Below are positions 1 to 9,039 of a stretch of DNA of 64,000 nt, piece by piece. This DNA comes from Devosia sp. A16. GTDB taxonomy: Bacteria > Pseudomonadota > Alphaproteobacteria > Rhizobiales > Devosiaceae. The DNA is taken from assembly GCF_001402915.1 (NCBI RefSeq), contig NZ_CP012945.1, positions 1,651,501 through 1,715,500 of the forward strand, written 5' to 3'. Every line of letters starts with the position of its first letter. The stretch's first letter is position 1. The notes below the pieces were generated by a model. The model did not search any database. It was not told the origin of the DNA and saw only the letters and a program-made list of their open reading frames with translations. The translations under genes were made by a program, and so were the position numbers.

Positions 1-2
1 GC

Positions 3-653
3 TATTCGCTGGTGCATGACGACCTGCCGGCGATGGACGACGACGACCTGCGCCGCGGCCAACCCACCGTGCACAAGGCCTATGACGACGCAACCGCCAT
101 CCTCGCCGGCGATGCGCTGCTGACCCATGCCTTCGGCTTGTTGGCCGACGAGACCGCCCATCGCGACCCCGCCATCCGCGTTCGCCTTGTCACCGAGCTG
201 GCGGCCGGCGCCGGCGCCGGCGGCATGGTCGGCGGGCAGATGCGTGACATCGAGGGCGAGACCAGCTTCCTCACCGAGCGCGCCATTGCCCAGATGCAGG
301 CGATGAAGACCGGCGCGCTGATCCGCGCGGCCGTGCGGATGGGCGCTATCCTGGGCGGGGCGTCCGATGCCGACCTGGCCCATCTCACCACCTATGCCGA
401 GGCCGCCGGCCGCGCCTTTCAGCTGGCCGACGACATCCTCGACGTCACCGCCTCGGCTGAAGCGCTCGGCAAAGCCACCGGCAAGGATGCCGACGCCGGC
501 AAGCAGACCATCGTCGCCCGCATCGGCGTCGAAGCGGCACAACGCCAGCTTGCCGAAGTGATCCACGACGCGCTGAGCGCCCTGCTACCCTTCGACCAGC
601 GTGCCGACGGGTTGCGGGCGACCGCCCGGTTCTTCGCCGAGCGCGAGAGCTAG
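3..653 (+). CDS. ispA: Farnesyl diphosphate synthase, 3' part
   Basis: Trans-isoprenyl diphosphate synthase that condenses isopentenyl diphosphate onto allylic diphosphates, giving farnesyl diphosphate. The gene begins before the window; 216 codons and the stop are visible in the frame starting at base 3. The first aspartate-rich motif (HDDLPAMDDDD) lies at the left edge, GGQMRDIEGE follows in the middle, and the second motif (LADDILDVT) is about residue 140 of the visible part. These are the two Mg-diphosphate sites of the family. The chain-length determining residues before the first motif are outside the window, so geranylgeranyl or another short-chain product cannot be excluded. It converges with ispG, another isoprenoid gene, across a palindromic repeat. 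Confidence 0.9.
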   Translation, partial: YSLVHDDLPAMDDDDLRRGQPTVHKAYDDATAILAGDALLTHAFGLLADETAHRDPAIRVRLVTELAAGAGAGGMVGGQMRDIEGETSFLTERAIAQMQAMKTGALIRAAVRMGAILGGASDADLAHLTTYAEAAGRAFQLADDILDVTASAEALGKATGKDADAGKQTIVARIGVEAAQRQLAEVIHDALSALLPFDQRADGLRATARFFAERES

Positions 654-685
654 TCAGCTGATCACTGCCGGCGCCGGTGGCTGTG

Positions 686-790
686 GACCCCCACCCTTGA
701 TCCCTCCCCGCCAGGGGGAGGGAGATGCGGACTGCGATGCTGGTGTGAGGGTCTCCCTCCCCCTTGCGGGGAGGGGACAGGGGTGGGAGT
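686..790. repeat. GA/CT-rich palindromic repeat, copy 1
   Basis: An inverted repeat whose outer arms read GACCCCCACCC and GGGTGGGAGTC, with CCCTCCCC/GGGGAGGG inside. Together with its flanks it is nearly the same as copy 2 at 15104-15240 over about 135 bp. It sits between the convergent ispA and ispG units and could form a stem-loop on either transcript. Confidence 0.85.
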
Positions 791-834
791 CGGCCCGCGC
801 CGGCGCCAGAGTTGTCCCCAAAGCCGGCCCGGCC

Positions 835-957
835 CTACTGCTGCCTGAGATTCCCCGTCAGCCACAGCACGACGAGCAGCACCACCAGCACTCCGAGCCA
901 GAGCCAGCGCCGGCGCGCCGCTTCACCGGTGAACAGCCAGTCGCGCCACCGGCTCAT
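835..957 (-). CDS. Small single-span membrane protein overlapping ispG
   Basis: A 40-residue ORF whose ATG overlaps the ispG stop codon as ATGA, an arrangement typical of translational coupling. The protein starts [17 protein letters not shown] and continues with a hydrophobic stretch at residues 19-34 (a run of L, V and W) and a short polar tail. This predicts one membrane helix, with the Arg-rich N-terminus probably cytoplasmic. No family is recognised. It could be chance coding, but the coupled start and the clean positive-then-hydrophobic pattern argue for a real small protein expressed with ispG. Confidence 0.5.
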   Translation of the reverse strand: MSRWRDWLFTGEAARRRWLWLGVLVVLLVVLWLTGNLRQQ

Positions 958-2192
958 TCGGCGGCGGTCTTCTCGGCGGTGCCGAAGCGCTTCTCGATAT
1001 AGTCGGCAACCATGCCCTTGAACTGCTCGGCGACGTCGGCGCCGCGCAGCGTCGCGACCTTCTGGCCGTCGACGAATACCGGCGCCGCCGGGGTTTCGCC
1101 GGTGCCGGGGAGAGAGATGCCGATATTGGCGTGCTTGCTCTCCCCCGGGCCGTTGACGATGCAGCCCATCACCGCGACCGACAGGGTCTCGACACCCGGA
1201 TAGCGTTCCTTCCATTCCGGCATGGAGGCGCTGAGATGATCCTGGATTTCCTTGGCCAGCACCTGGAAGGTCTGGCTGGTGGTGCGACCGCAGCCGGGGC
1301 AGGCCGCCACCACCGGCAGGAACTGCCTGAAGCCCATGGTCTGCAGCAACTCCTGCGCCACCCGCACTTCCTGCGTGCGGTCGCCGCCCGGCTCGGGCGT
1401 CAACGACACCCGGATGGTGTCGCCGATTCCCTGCTGCAGCAGGATCCCCATCGCCGCCGACGAGGCGACGATGCCCTTCGAGCCCATGCCGGCTTCGGTC
1501 AGTCCCAGGTGCAGCGCGTAGTCGCAGCGCGCCGCCAGATCCTGGTACACGGCGATCAGGTGCTGGACGTCCGACACCTTGGTCGAAAGAATGATCTTGT
1601 CGCGCCCGAGCCCGAGGTCTTCGGCGCGCTGCGCCGAGAGCAGCGCCGACTGGATGATCGCCTCGCGCTGCACCGCCGCCGCGGAAACCGGCGCCGCCGA
1701 AGCCGAATTCTCATCCATCAGCCGGGTCAGCAGCTCCTCGTCGAGCGACCCCCAGTTCACCCCGATACGCACCGGCTTGTCATACTTCATCGCCAGCTCG
1801 ATCAGCGTTGCGAACTGCGTATCGCGTTTCGCCTTGAAGCCGACATTGCCCGGATTGATGCGGTATTTCGCCAGCGCTTCGGCGGCAGCCGGATGATCGG
1901 TCAGGAGCTTGTGGCCGATATAGTGGAAGTCTCCCACGATCGGCACATTGATGCCGCGCGCCGCTAGCCGGTCACGGATGTGCGGCACCGCGGCGGCCGC
2001 CTCGTCGCGGTCGACGGTGATGCGGACGATCTCCGAGCCGGCGCGCCACAGCTGCGCGACCTGGCGCACCGTCGCCTCGATATCGGCGGTGTCGGTATTG
2101 GTCATCGACTGCACGACGATCGGCGCGCCGCCGCCCACCATGACGCCACCGACATTGACACCGACCGACTGCCGGCGGGGAGAAATACTCAT
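954..2192 (-). CDS. ispG: 4-hydroxy-3-methylbut-2-enyl diphosphate synthase (flavodoxin)
   Basis: An Fe-S enzyme of the MEP isoprenoid pathway that reductively converts MEcPP to HMBPP. The 412-residue length fits the family. The TIM-barrel N-terminal part begins [24 protein letters not shown], and the C-terminal cluster-binding segment shows CPGCGRTT and [11 protein letters not shown], which supply the cysteines of the 4Fe-4S cluster. The start is the ATG at 2192, which gives the normal N-terminus. The gene is probably monocistronic apart from the overlapping 40-residue membrane ORF. Its stop lies about 300 bases from the convergent ispA, another isoprenoid biosynthesis gene. Confidence 0.97.
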   Translation of the reverse strand: MSISPRRQSVGVNVGGVMVGGGAPIVVQSMTNTDTADIEATVRQVAQLWRAGSEIVRITVDRDEAAAAVPHIRDRLAARGINVPIVGDFHYIGHKLLTDHPAAAEALAKYRINPGNVGFKAKRDTQFATLIELAMKYDKPVRIGVNWGSLDEELLTRLMDENSASAAPVSAAAVQREAIIQSALLSAQRAEDLGLGRDKIILSTKVSDVQHLIAVYQDLAARCDYALHLGLTEAGMGSKGIVASSAAMGILLQQGIGDTIRVSLTPEPGGDRTQEVRVAQELLQTMGFRQFLPVVAACPGCGRTTSQTFQVLAKEIQDHLSASMPEWKERYPGVETLSVAVMGCIVNGPGESKHANIGISLPGTGETPAAPVFVDGQKVATLRGADVAEQFKGMVADYIEKRFGTAEKTAAE

Positions 2193-2281
2193 CGAAGAAC
2201 CTCTTGCCGCCCCAGCAAATAGGCCTTTGAGGTTGGGGGCGCAATGTTACGATTGCGTGACCGATTGCAGCGAGCCGCTCC

Positions 2282-2491
2282 ATGACTTTCCAGGCTTATC
2301 TCGACAACATCGAAAAGCAGACCGGCGTCACCCCGGACGAGTGGATCCGTCTCGCCACCGCGAAGGGGTTCACCAAGCCCGGCACCAGGGCCACGCAGAT
2401 CACCGACTGGCTGAAGGCCGACTACCAGCTCGGCCATGGCCATGCCATGGCGATCGTCAAACTGCTGCGAGATCGCGCCGGGTTGAAATAA
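2282..2491 (+). CDS. DUF4287 domain protein
   Basis: A 69-residue protein beginning MTFQAYLDNIEKQTG and containing TPDEWI and a GHGHAMAIV segment, the pattern I associate with DUF4287. In larger members this domain is followed by a DUF5655 part, which is absent here. Its function is not known. It is divergent from ispG with 89 bases between the starts, so the two may share a promoter region. The following 2492-2758 contains no gene that I can support. Confidence 0.8.
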   Translation: MTFQAYLDNIEKQTGVTPDEWIRLATAKGFTKPGTRATQITDWLKADYQLGHGHAMAIVKLLRDRAGLK

Positions 2492-2758
2492 TAGCCCGCC
2501 GGCTTGCAGCGCCGATCCGGCGCCCGGAGGCCGATTTGACTTCCGCGGTGCTTTGGCCATGATGGTGGCCATGAACAGGTTCTTCGCAACAGCCCGCCCA
2601 ATCGAAAGTCGCCTCAGCCGGGCAGGCTGATTGCCTGATGTTGCCACCTGCCGAGCGGCAAGGGCGACATCAGGATCGTTCATCACCCCCAACACGACGA
2701 CTGCCGATTGCGGTGCCCCCAGGCCCCGGCGATCGCCTATGCGCATGAGGCGACGACC

Positions 2759-2983
2759 ATGACGTTCAAGTATTCCGTGACCCTGCCGATCAGCGGCGGC
2801 GACAAGCTTCGCCGCTTTCGCGACTGGGTCGAGCAGCATCTGCCCGACCTCAGCTACAGCCTGCCGCAGCAGACCCCCGTCAAGACCGAGACGATGACCA
2901 TCCGGCTGTTGTCCGTCGATGATCGGGCGCGCCTGCTCAACGCCTGGGCCATCGCACAACCGGCGACCCCGGAGGGGCCGTGA
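2759..2983 (+). CDS. Hypothetical 74-residue protein, first gene of a three-gene unit
   Basis: I do not recognise a family. The chosen ATG is preceded by a GAGG element about nine bases upstream and gives a protein beginning MTFKYSVTLPISGGDKLRRF. It looks like a small mixed alpha/beta protein with a central FRDWVEQHLPD helix; there is no signal peptide or membrane span. The stop TGA is directly followed by the ATG of the zinc-ribbon ORF at 2984, and that ORF overlaps the Rnk-like gene by four bases. The three are therefore probably translated as one unit. Confidence 0.65.
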   Translation: MTFKYSVTLPISGGDKLRRFRDWVEQHLPDLSYSLPQQTPVKTETMTIRLLSVDDRARLLNAWAIAQPATPEGP

Positions 2984-3142
2984 ATGTCGGCGCTCCGCTA
3001 TTGCCGATCCTGCAACGGCGCCCGCCCGCGCGCCGCCCTCAAATGTCCCTGGTGCCACGCGAGGCCATCGCCGGCGCCGCGGACGCCGCCCGCCTCGTTG
3101 TTCGACCTGAAGGCGCCGGGAGCTCCGGAGGTACTGTCATGA
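2984..3142 (+). CDS. Small zinc-ribbon-like protein
   Basis: A 52-residue ORF, short enough to be missed by a 60-residue cutoff. It starts MSALRYCRSCNGARPRAALK and continues CPWCHARPS, so it has two CxxC pairs (CRSC and CPWC) separated by about ten residues, as in a zinc ribbon or rubredoxin knuckle. A proline-rich linker and a short LFDLKAP tail follow. It abuts the preceding gene with no spacer, and its TGA overlaps the ATG of the Rnk-like gene as ATGA. A role in binding RNA polymerase or nucleic acid beside the Rnk-like partner is only inference. Confidence 0.65.
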   Translation: MSALRYCRSCNGARPRAALKCPWCHARPSPAPRTPPASLFDLKAPGAPEVLS

Positions 3143-3579
3143 CGACCATTTCCCTGATGGACTGGGTCCAGTCGCCCGAGATCGTGGTGGGCAAATCCGA
3201 GCATCACCGACTGACCGTGGTGGCGCTTACCCACGTGGGTGAACGCGGCCATGCCGACCTGCTGCTCTACGAACTCGACCGGGCCAGGGTCATCCCGGAC
3301 AGCATGCTGCCCGCGGACGTCGTCCGCATCGGCAGCATCGTGCGCTACGCGCCGGTTCCGGGCGTCGAACGTATCGCCAAGCTGGTCATCCCGGACGACG
3401 CTAACGGATCGGCAGGCTACAGCCTTGCCGTCACCTCCGAGCACGGCGCCGCGCTGCTCGGGACCCGATCGGGCCAGCGGATGTCGTGGCTGGATCGAAA
3501 TGGCGAGATGCAGCAGTTGCGCATCATTGCGGTGGTCAACGATACCCCCGATGACGATCCCGGGCCGCTGGCGGCATGA
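3139..3579 (+). CDS. rnk: Rnk/GreA-type transcription factor (nucleoside diphosphate kinase regulator family)
   Basis: A 146-residue protein whose C-terminal half matches the GreA/Rnk FKBP-like domain: RIGSIVRYAPV, then RIAKLVIPDDANGSAGYSLAVT and HGAALLGTRSGQ. Rnk-type proteins bind RNA polymerase near the secondary channel, but they lack the long coiled coil that lets GreA stimulate transcript cleavage. The chosen start MTTISLMDWV overlaps the stop of the zinc-ribbon ORF by four bases. A longer in-frame reading would run back through that ORF and is rejected. The symbol is by family and exact orthology is not certain. Confidence 0.75.
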   Translation: MTTISLMDWVQSPEIVVGKSEHHRLTVVALTHVGERGHADLLLYELDRARVIPDSMLPADVVRIGSIVRYAPVPGVERIAKLVIPDDANGSAGYSLAVTSEHGAALLGTRSGQRMSWLDRNGEMQQLRIIAVVNDTPDDDPGPLAA

Positions 3580-3706
3580 GCAGAAGGTGCAGGGCCGGAA
3601 CAATCCGAGCCCTGCCCTCGCTGCCATCTGCGTCTATCCAGGTGACGGCCTGCGACCGACTGCAGCACCTCTTGAAGCCGCCGCCGGCCGCGACCATCTC
3701 TTGGCC

Positions 3707-4015
3707 ATGAACAGGTTCTCGCTCCTCACCCGCTTTCTCACCTTCCGCAAGGAACTCGCAACGCTGTGGCAGGCCTTCGTCTCCCCCGAGACGTCGGTCC
3801 ACCTGAAGGCGCTGATGCTGCTGGTGCCGGCTTACCTCCTGAGCCCGATCGACCTGATCCCGGACGTGATCCCGGTTCTCGGCTGGGTCGACGATTTCAT
3901 CATCGTGCCGTTGCTGGTCAGTTGGATCGTTCGCATGCTGCCGCACAAGGCGCCGGTCTACCAGCGCACCGCCGATGGCGCCAAGGTGATCGACGGCACC
4001 TACCGCCGGCGTTGA
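3707..4015 (+). CDS. YkvA-like DUF1232 membrane protein
   Basis: A 102-residue protein. The segment SVHLKALMLLVPAYLLSPIDLIPDVIPVLG is characteristic of DUF1232, with the SPIDLIPD motif between two hydrophobic helices (about residues 30-50 and 55-78). The ATG at 3707 restores the usual N-terminus; the longer open frame upstream is an out-of-gene extension. The function of the family is not established; inner-membrane location is inferred from the hydrophobic segments. The 18 bases around this start also occur at 2566-2583, without a following DUF1232 gene. Confidence 0.85.
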   Translation: MNRFSLLTRFLTFRKELATLWQAFVSPETSVHLKALMLLVPAYLLSPIDLIPDVIPVLGWVDDFIIVPLLVSWIVRMLPHKAPVYQRTADGAKVIDGTYRRR

Positions 4016-4075
4016 CCACTGCCGGTTTCTGACAGCCGGCCGAGCGATGGTCTCCGACACCAACGGAGACCAATC

Positions 4076-4495
4076 ATGACGAAATACTGGATTGCAGTCG
4101 CTTCTGCCGAGCATGCCCGCCGCGGGCGGGCCGGCTTCATGCAGGTCAACCACGGCAAGAAGGCCCCGCTGCAGCGCATCCGCGCCGGCGACGGTGTGGC
4201 ATACTATTCCCCGGCCGAAACCATCGGCGGCAAGGATCGCCTGCAGAGTTTCACCACCATCGGCCGGGTCCGCGACGACGCGCTGTACCAGGGCGTGATG
4301 GGTGGCGATTTCACGCCGTGGCGGCGAAACGTCGACTACCTCGCAGCCAACGAAGCGCCGATCGCGCCTTTGCTCGACCAACTCGAATTCACGCGCGGCA
4401 GAGCGAACTGGGGCTACCAGATGCGCTTCGGTCTGTTCGAGATCAGCGAGACGGACTTCCGCACCATCGCCGCGGCAATGAACGCGGAAGTCTGA
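4076..4495 (+). CDS. EVE domain protein
   Basis: A 139-residue protein made almost entirely of an EVE (PUA-superfamily) domain: [17 protein letters not shown] at the start, then [24 protein letters not shown], and [12 protein letters not shown] in the middle. EVE domains bind modified bases in RNA or DNA; the target here is unknown. A GGAG ribosome site lies nine bases before the start. It converges with pyruvate carboxylase with only three bases between the stop codons, so the transcripts are likely to overlap unless a terminator acts inside a gene. Confidence 0.88.
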   Translation: MTKYWIAVASAEHARRGRAGFMQVNHGKKAPLQRIRAGDGVAYYSPAETIGGKDRLQSFTTIGRVRDDALYQGVMGGDFTPWRRNVDYLAANEAPIAPLLDQLEFTRGRANWGYQMRFGLFEISETDFRTIAAAMNAEV

Positions 4496-4498
4496 GCC

Positions 4499-7400
4499 TT
4501 ACTCGAACCGAACCAGCAGGTCCTTGGCGTCGATCTGGTCGCCCGGCTTCACCGTGACTTCGGCGACGATGCCGTCGGCCTCGGCATGGATGGCGGTTTC
4601 CATCTTCATCGCCTCGATCGACAGCAGCACGTCGCCGGCCACCACCTTGTCGCCGACCTTGATGCCGAGCGACGAGATCACGCCGGGCATCGGCGCGCCG
4701 ATCTGCTTGGCATCGCCCAAAGCCGCCTTGGCGCGAACCTTCACTTCGCCGACCTTCAGCCGGTCCGGCACGGTGATGGTGCGCGGCTGGCCGTTGAGGT
4801 CGAAGAAGACCCGTACTTCGCCCTTTTCGTTGGTCTCGGTGCGGCCCTGGTAAGTCAGCACCAGCGTCTTGCCCTTCTCGAGGTCGAGGAACACTTCCTC
4901 GCCCTCCTTGAGACCGTAGAAATAGATCGGCGTCGGCAGCACCTCGGTGGGGCCGTACTTGTCCTGCGTCTTGACGAAGTCCGAGTAGACCTTGGGGTAC
5001 ATCAGGTACGAGGCGAGCCGCTTGTCGTCGACCTCGCCGCCGATCTCCTTGGCCACCTTCTTGCGTTCGGCTTCGAGGTCGATCGGCTTGAGGTAGGACC
5101 CGGGCCGCTCGGTCAGCGGCGTTCGGCCTTTCAGCACCTTCTTCTGCAATGCCTTGGGGAAGCCGCCCGGCGGCTGGCCCAGGTCGCCGGCAAAGAACCC
5201 GACCACCGAATCCGGGAAGGCGATGTCGCGCGAGGGATCCTCGACATCGGCGCGGGTCAGCCCGGCCGACACCATGGCGAGCGCCATGTCGCCCACCACC
5301 TTGGACGACGGCGTCACCTTCACGATGTCGCCGAACATCTGGTTCACGTCGGCATAGGTCTGCGCCACCTGATGCCAGCGGCTTTCGAGACCGAGCGAGC
5401 GGGCCTGTTCCTTGAGATTGGTAAACTGCCCGCCCGGCATTTCGTGCAGGTAGACTTCCGAGGCGCCGCCTTTCAGGTCGCTCTCGAAGGCGCGATACTG
5501 GTTGCGCACCGCTTCCCAGTAGAACGAAATCTCGCGGATCACCTTCTGATCGAGCTCCGGCGCGCGGGGCCCATCGTTCAGCGCCGCGACCAGCGAACCG
5601 AGCGTCGGCTGCGAGGTTGTGCCCGAAAGCGCGTCCATCGCCGCATCGACCGCGTCGACCCCCGCTTCGACCGCCGCCATGATCGTCGCAGCTGCCGCGC
5701 CCGAGGTATCGTGGGTGTGGAGGTGGATCGGCAGGCCGATTTCCTGTTTCAGCGTCTCGATCAGTTTTTTGGCTGCGGCGGGCTTCAGCAGCCCCGCCAT
5801 GTCCTTGAGCCCCAGCACATGCGCACCGGCGGCCTCGAGCTCCTTGGCCAGCCCGACATAGTATTTGAGGTCGTACTTGGCCCGCTCCGGGTCGAGCAGG
5901 TCGCCGGTGTAGCAGATGGCGCCTTCGGCTACCTTGTCGGCCTCGATCACCGCGTCGATCGAGACGCGCATGTTCTCCACCCAGTTGAGGCAGTCGAACA
6001 CGCGGAAGATATCGACCCCGCCTTTGGCCGCCTGCGCCACGAAGAACTTCACCACATTGTCGGGGTAGTTGGTGTAGCCGACGCCGTTCGAGCCGCGCAG
6101 CAGCATCTGCGTCAGGATGTTCGGCGCGCCTTCGCGCACCGCGGCCAGCCGCTCCCACGGGTCCTCGTTGAGGAAGCGCATCGACACGTCGAACGTCGCG
6201 CCGCCCCAGCACTCGAGCGAGAACAGGTTGGGCAGCCCGCGGCTATAGGCCCGGGCAATACGGGTGATGTCGAACGAGCGCATGCGGGTCGCCAGCAGCG
6301 ACTGGTGCGCGTCGCGCATCGTCGTGTCGGTGAACAGCACCTGGCTCTGCGCCTTCATCCAGCGCGCCAGCCCCTTGGGCCCGTCGCGATCGAGGATCTG
6401 CTTGCTACCCTCGACGACGATCAGCGGTTCGTATTCGGGCACCACCGGCGCCGCCGCATCGGCGGGCGGGCGCGGCCGGTCCCGCACCTCCGGGTGCCCG
6501 TTGACGGTGACGTCGGCGATATAGGTCAGAAGCTTGGTGGCCCGGTCCTGCCGCTGCTTGAAATCGAACAGCGCCGGCGTCGTGTCGATGAAGCGCGTGG
6601 TGTAGCGGTTCTCGATGAAATCGGGATGGGTGATAATGTTCTCGAGGAACGCCAGGTTGGTGGCGACGCCACGGATGCGGAACTCGCGCAGCGCCCGGTG
6701 CATGCGGGCGATCGCCTCGTCGGCGGTCGGCGCCCAGCAGGTGATCTTTTCGAGCAGCGGATCGTAGAAGCGGGTCACCACCGCCCCGGCATAGGCGGTA
6801 CCCCCATCAAGGCGCACGCCGAACCCGGTCGCCTCTCGGTAAGCGGTGATCCGGCCATAGTCGGGAATGAAATTCTGCTCGGGATCCTCGGTGGTTACCC
6901 GGCACTGGATGGCGTTGCCGTTGAGGTGGATGTCCTCCTGCTTCGGCACGCCCGATTCCGGCGTCCCGATCACCGCGCCTTCTAGCAGCCGGATCTGCGC
7001 CTTCACGATGTCGATGCCGGTGACCACTTCGGTCACCGTGTGCTCGACCTGGATGCGCGGATTCACTTCGATGAAGTAGAACTTGTTCGTGTCGGCATCG
7101 AGCAGGAACTCGACCGTGCCGGCGCCGCGATAATTGGCGGCATTGCCGAGCCGGATGGCCGAGGCAGTCAGCTCGTCGCGCACCGCCTGCGGCAGATACG
7201 GCGCCGGCGCCCGCTCCACCACCTTCTGGTTGCGCCGCTGCACCGAACAGTCGCGCTCGAACAGGTGCACCAGGTTGCCGTGATCGTCGCCGACCAGTTG
7301 CACCTCGACATGGCGGGCCCGCTCGATCAGCTTTTCGAGATACATCTCGTCCTTGCCGAACGCGGCCTTGGCCTCGCGCTTGCCCTCGGAGACCTCGTGC

Positions 7401-7939
7401 ACGAGGTTCTTCTCGTCCATGATCCGGCGCATGCCGCGGCCGCCGCCGCCCCAGCTCGCCTTCAGCATCAGCGGATAGCCGATCTCGGCGGCCATGCGCT
7501 TGACCGCATCCATGTCGTCGGGTAGCGCCTCGGTCGCCGGCACGACCGGCACCCCGGAGGCGATCGCCATGTTGCGGGCCGCCACCTTGTTGCCGAGATC
7601 GCGCATCGTCTGCGCCCGCGGCCCGATGAAGATGATCCCCGCGTCTTCGCAGGCATCGGCGAACTCGGGGCTTTCCGAGAGCAGGCCATAGCCCGGATGG
7701 ATGGCGTCGGCGCCCGAGATGCGGGCAATGCGTATATACTCGTCGATCTGCAGGTAGGCTTCGACCGGGCCTTTGCCCTTGCCGATCAGGTAGGCCTCAT
7801 CGGCCTTGAACCGGTGCAGCGCCAGCTTGTCCTCTTCGGCATAGCAGGCGACCGTCTTGATGTTCAGTTCATTGGCGGCGCGAAACACCCGGATGGCGAT
7901 TTCGCTGCGGTTGGCGACAAGGATTTTCTTGATCGGCAT
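4499..7939 (-). CDS. pyc: Pyruvate carboxylase
   Basis: ATP-dependent, biotin-dependent carboxylation of pyruvate to oxaloacetate, an anaplerotic step. The length of 1146 residues is normal for the single-chain enzyme. In order: biotin carboxylase (KKILVANRSEIAIRVFRA at the start, GGGGRGMR ATP loop, EVNPRIQVEHTVTE), carboxyltransferase (DTTMRDAHQSLLATRMRS, HLHTHDTSG), the central tetramerisation part, and a biotinyl domain with EAMKM, in which the biotinylated lysine is about residue 1112. The start MPIKKILV at 7939 is preferred over a 16-residue in-frame extension that is not conserved in the family. It stands alone, with the next gene 84 bases upstream. Confidence 0.97.
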   Translation of the reverse strand: MPIKKILVANRSEIAIRVFRAANELNIKTVACYAEEDKLALHRFKADEAYLIGKGKGPVEAYLQIDEYIRIARISGADAIHPGYGLLSESPEFADACEDAGIIFIGPRAQTMRDLGNKVAARNMAIASGVPVVPATEALPDDMDAVKRMAAEIGYPLMLKASWGGGGRGMRRIMDEKNLVHEVSEGKREAKAAFGKDEMYLEKLIERARHVEVQLVGDDHGNLVHLFERDCSVQRRNQKVVERAPAPYLPQAVRDELTASAIRLGNAANYRGAGTVEFLLDADTNKFYFIEVNPRIQVEHTVTEVVTGIDIVKAQIRLLEGAVIGTPESGVPKQEDIHLNGNAIQCRVTTEDPEQNFIPDYGRITAYREATGFGVRLDGGTAYAGAVVTRFYDPLLEKITCWAPTADEAIARMHRALREFRIRGVATNLAFLENIITHPDFIENRYTTRFIDTTPALFDFKQRQDRATKLLTYIADVTVNGHPEVRDRPRPPADAAAPVVPEYEPLIVVEGSKQILDRDGPKGLARWMKAQSQVLFTDTTMRDAHQSLLATRMRSFDITRIARAYSRGLPNLFSLECWGGATFDVSMRFLNEDPWERLAAVREGAPNILTQMLLRGSNGVGYTNYPDNVVKFFVAQAAKGGVDIFRVFDCLNWVENMRVSIDAVIEADKVAEGAICYTGDLLDPERAKYDLKYYVGLAKELEAAGAHVLGLKDMAGLLKPAAAKKLIETLKQEIGLPIHLHTHDTSGAAAATIMAAVEAGVDAVDAAMDALSGTTSQPTLGSLVAALNDGPRAPELDQKVIREISFYWEAVRNQYRAFESDLKGGASEVYLHEMPGGQFTNLKEQARSLGLESRWHQVAQTYADVNQMFGDIVKVTPSSKVVGDMALAMVSAGLTRADVEDPSRDIAFPDSVVGFFAGDLGQPPGGFPKALQKKVLKGRTPLTERPGSYLKPIDLEAERKKVAKEIGGEVDDKRLASYLMYPKVYSDFVKTQDKYGPTEVLPTPIYFYGLKEGEEVFLDLEKGKTLVLTYQGRTETNEKGEVRVFFDLNGQPRTITVPDRLKVGEVKVRAKAALGDAKQIGAPMPGVISSLGIKVGDKVVAGDVLLSIEAMKMETAIHAEADGIVAEVTVKPGDQIDAKDLLVRFE

Positions 7940-8023
7940 CGATTTAACCCGAGCAGGAGGGGGCGAGGCACACGCGTGTGCCGGCAAGGGATGTCCAGGA
8001 CATGGCCCGAGGGGCCGCTGCCC

Positions 8024-8440
8024 CTATTTCTGGCTCAGATGTCCCGCGAGGTGGGACATGTCGTAACCCGCATTCGCCGCCGCCGAGATGATCTCGGAGG
8101 CGGGTGCTTTGCCGGCCTGGCTCAACGCCCACAGGGTCGTCGAGCGCGTGCCGGAACGGCAGTAGCAGAACACGGGCCCGGTGCTCCCCTCGAGCACCTG
8201 TTTGGTCTCTTCGACCATCTGGGCGCTGACGCCCTCGCGGCCGAGCGGAATGTAGTGATAGGCGAGGCCGGCGTCGTGCGCCGCTTGCTCGATCGTCGCG
8301 CTGGAAGGCTGGTCCGGGGATTCCCCGTCCGGCCGGTTATTGATGATGGCGACGAAACCCTGGGCCTTGATGGCGGCCACATCCTCGGGGCTGATCTGCG
8401 GGGACACGCTCACGTGGTCGTTGATCCGCTTCACGTCCAA
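8024..8440 (-). CDS. DUF442 / TIGR01244 family sulfurtransferase or phosphatase
   Basis: A 138-residue protein with a cysteine loop CRSGTRS at about residues 95-101, inside FCYCRSGTRSTTLWAL. The loop recalls both rhodanese and dual-specificity phosphatase active sites. IINNRPDGE and YHYIPLGREGV are also typical of the family, whose members are often fused to or encoded with Blh-type persulfide dioxygenases. The start is a TTG at 8440 (LDVKRINDHVSVSP) preceded by GGAG seven bases upstream; the longer ATG frame lacks such a site. The substrate is not known from the sequence. Confidence 0.8.
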   Translation of the reverse strand: MDVKRINDHVSVSPQISPEDVAAIKAQGFVAIINNRPDGESPDQPSSATIEQAAHDAGLAYHYIPLGREGVSAQMVEETKQVLEGSTGPVFCYCRSGTRSTTLWALSQAGKAPASEIISAAANAGYDMSHLAGHLSQK

Positions 8441-8550
8441 ATCACATACTCCGATAGATATGGCAGGGTCTTCCCGGACGCCTTTATAGACATCGGCGCA
8501 TCCGTGAGGCAAGGCACCGCGGCGCTCGTCCTAAGTCTCACGACTTTGGG

Positions 8551-9021
8551 TTAGGTGCCGTGGAACGGCTTGCGCATGTAAACCGCCTTGCCGTTCATGA
8601 AGTCCTCGATGCGGTCCACCACGAAACCAAGCCGCGAGTAGAGCGCAATATTGCTCTCGAACACGCCGTTGGTGACGAGCCGCAGTTCGGGAAAGCCGGT
8701 CGAGATCGCCCGGGCCTCGGTGAAGCCCAGCAGCATTCGCCCGATGCCCCGCCCCTGCGCCGCCGGCGCCACCGCGACATTGTCGATCCACAGGTGATCG
8801 GGGCGCGGCACGGTTTCGATCAGCCCGAGAATGCTGCCGCCTTCCACCGCAAGGTCGAAGCGGTGTTCCAGCACTGCCTTGTCGTAGTCGACCCGCATCG
8901 GCATCGGCTCGCGCCCCAGCAGCGGCACCCACTTGGCATAGGCCGCCATCACGACGGCAGCGATCGCGCCCGACTCGTGCGGTTCGGCCAGGCGGATCTC
9001 GATGGAATTGTCGGCGCTCAT
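8551..9021 (-). CDS. GNAT family N-acetyltransferase
   Basis: A 156-residue protein with the GNAT acetyl-CoA site: VAVAPAAQGRGIGRMLLGF (Q/R-x-x-G-x-G/A) at about residues 87-105. It is followed by the helix and strand containing LVTNGVFESNIALYSRLGFV, typical of motif B. The acceptor is unknown. It is followed 19 bases upstream on the same strand by the GGDEF-EAL gene and may be transcribed with it. Confidence 0.88.
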   Translation of the reverse strand: MSADNSIEIRLAEPHESGAIAAVVMAAYAKWVPLLGREPMPMRVDYDKAVLEHRFDLAVEGGSILGLIETVPRPDHLWIDNVAVAPAAQGRGIGRMLLGFTEARAISTGFPELRLVTNGVFESNIALYSRLGFVVDRIEDFMNGKAVYMRKPFHGT

Positions 9022-9039
9022 GGCTTAAGGCCTACGCCC

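Noticed and set aside
2571-2632. A tiny ORF starting at the first copy of the 18-base repeat
   Set aside because: It encodes about 19 residues with no conserved feature and no clear ribosome site.
4586-6985. A 799-codon open frame opposite pyruvate carboxylase
   Set aside because: It is a GC-driven shadow rich in R, H, V and A; the opposite strand has a complete conserved enzyme.
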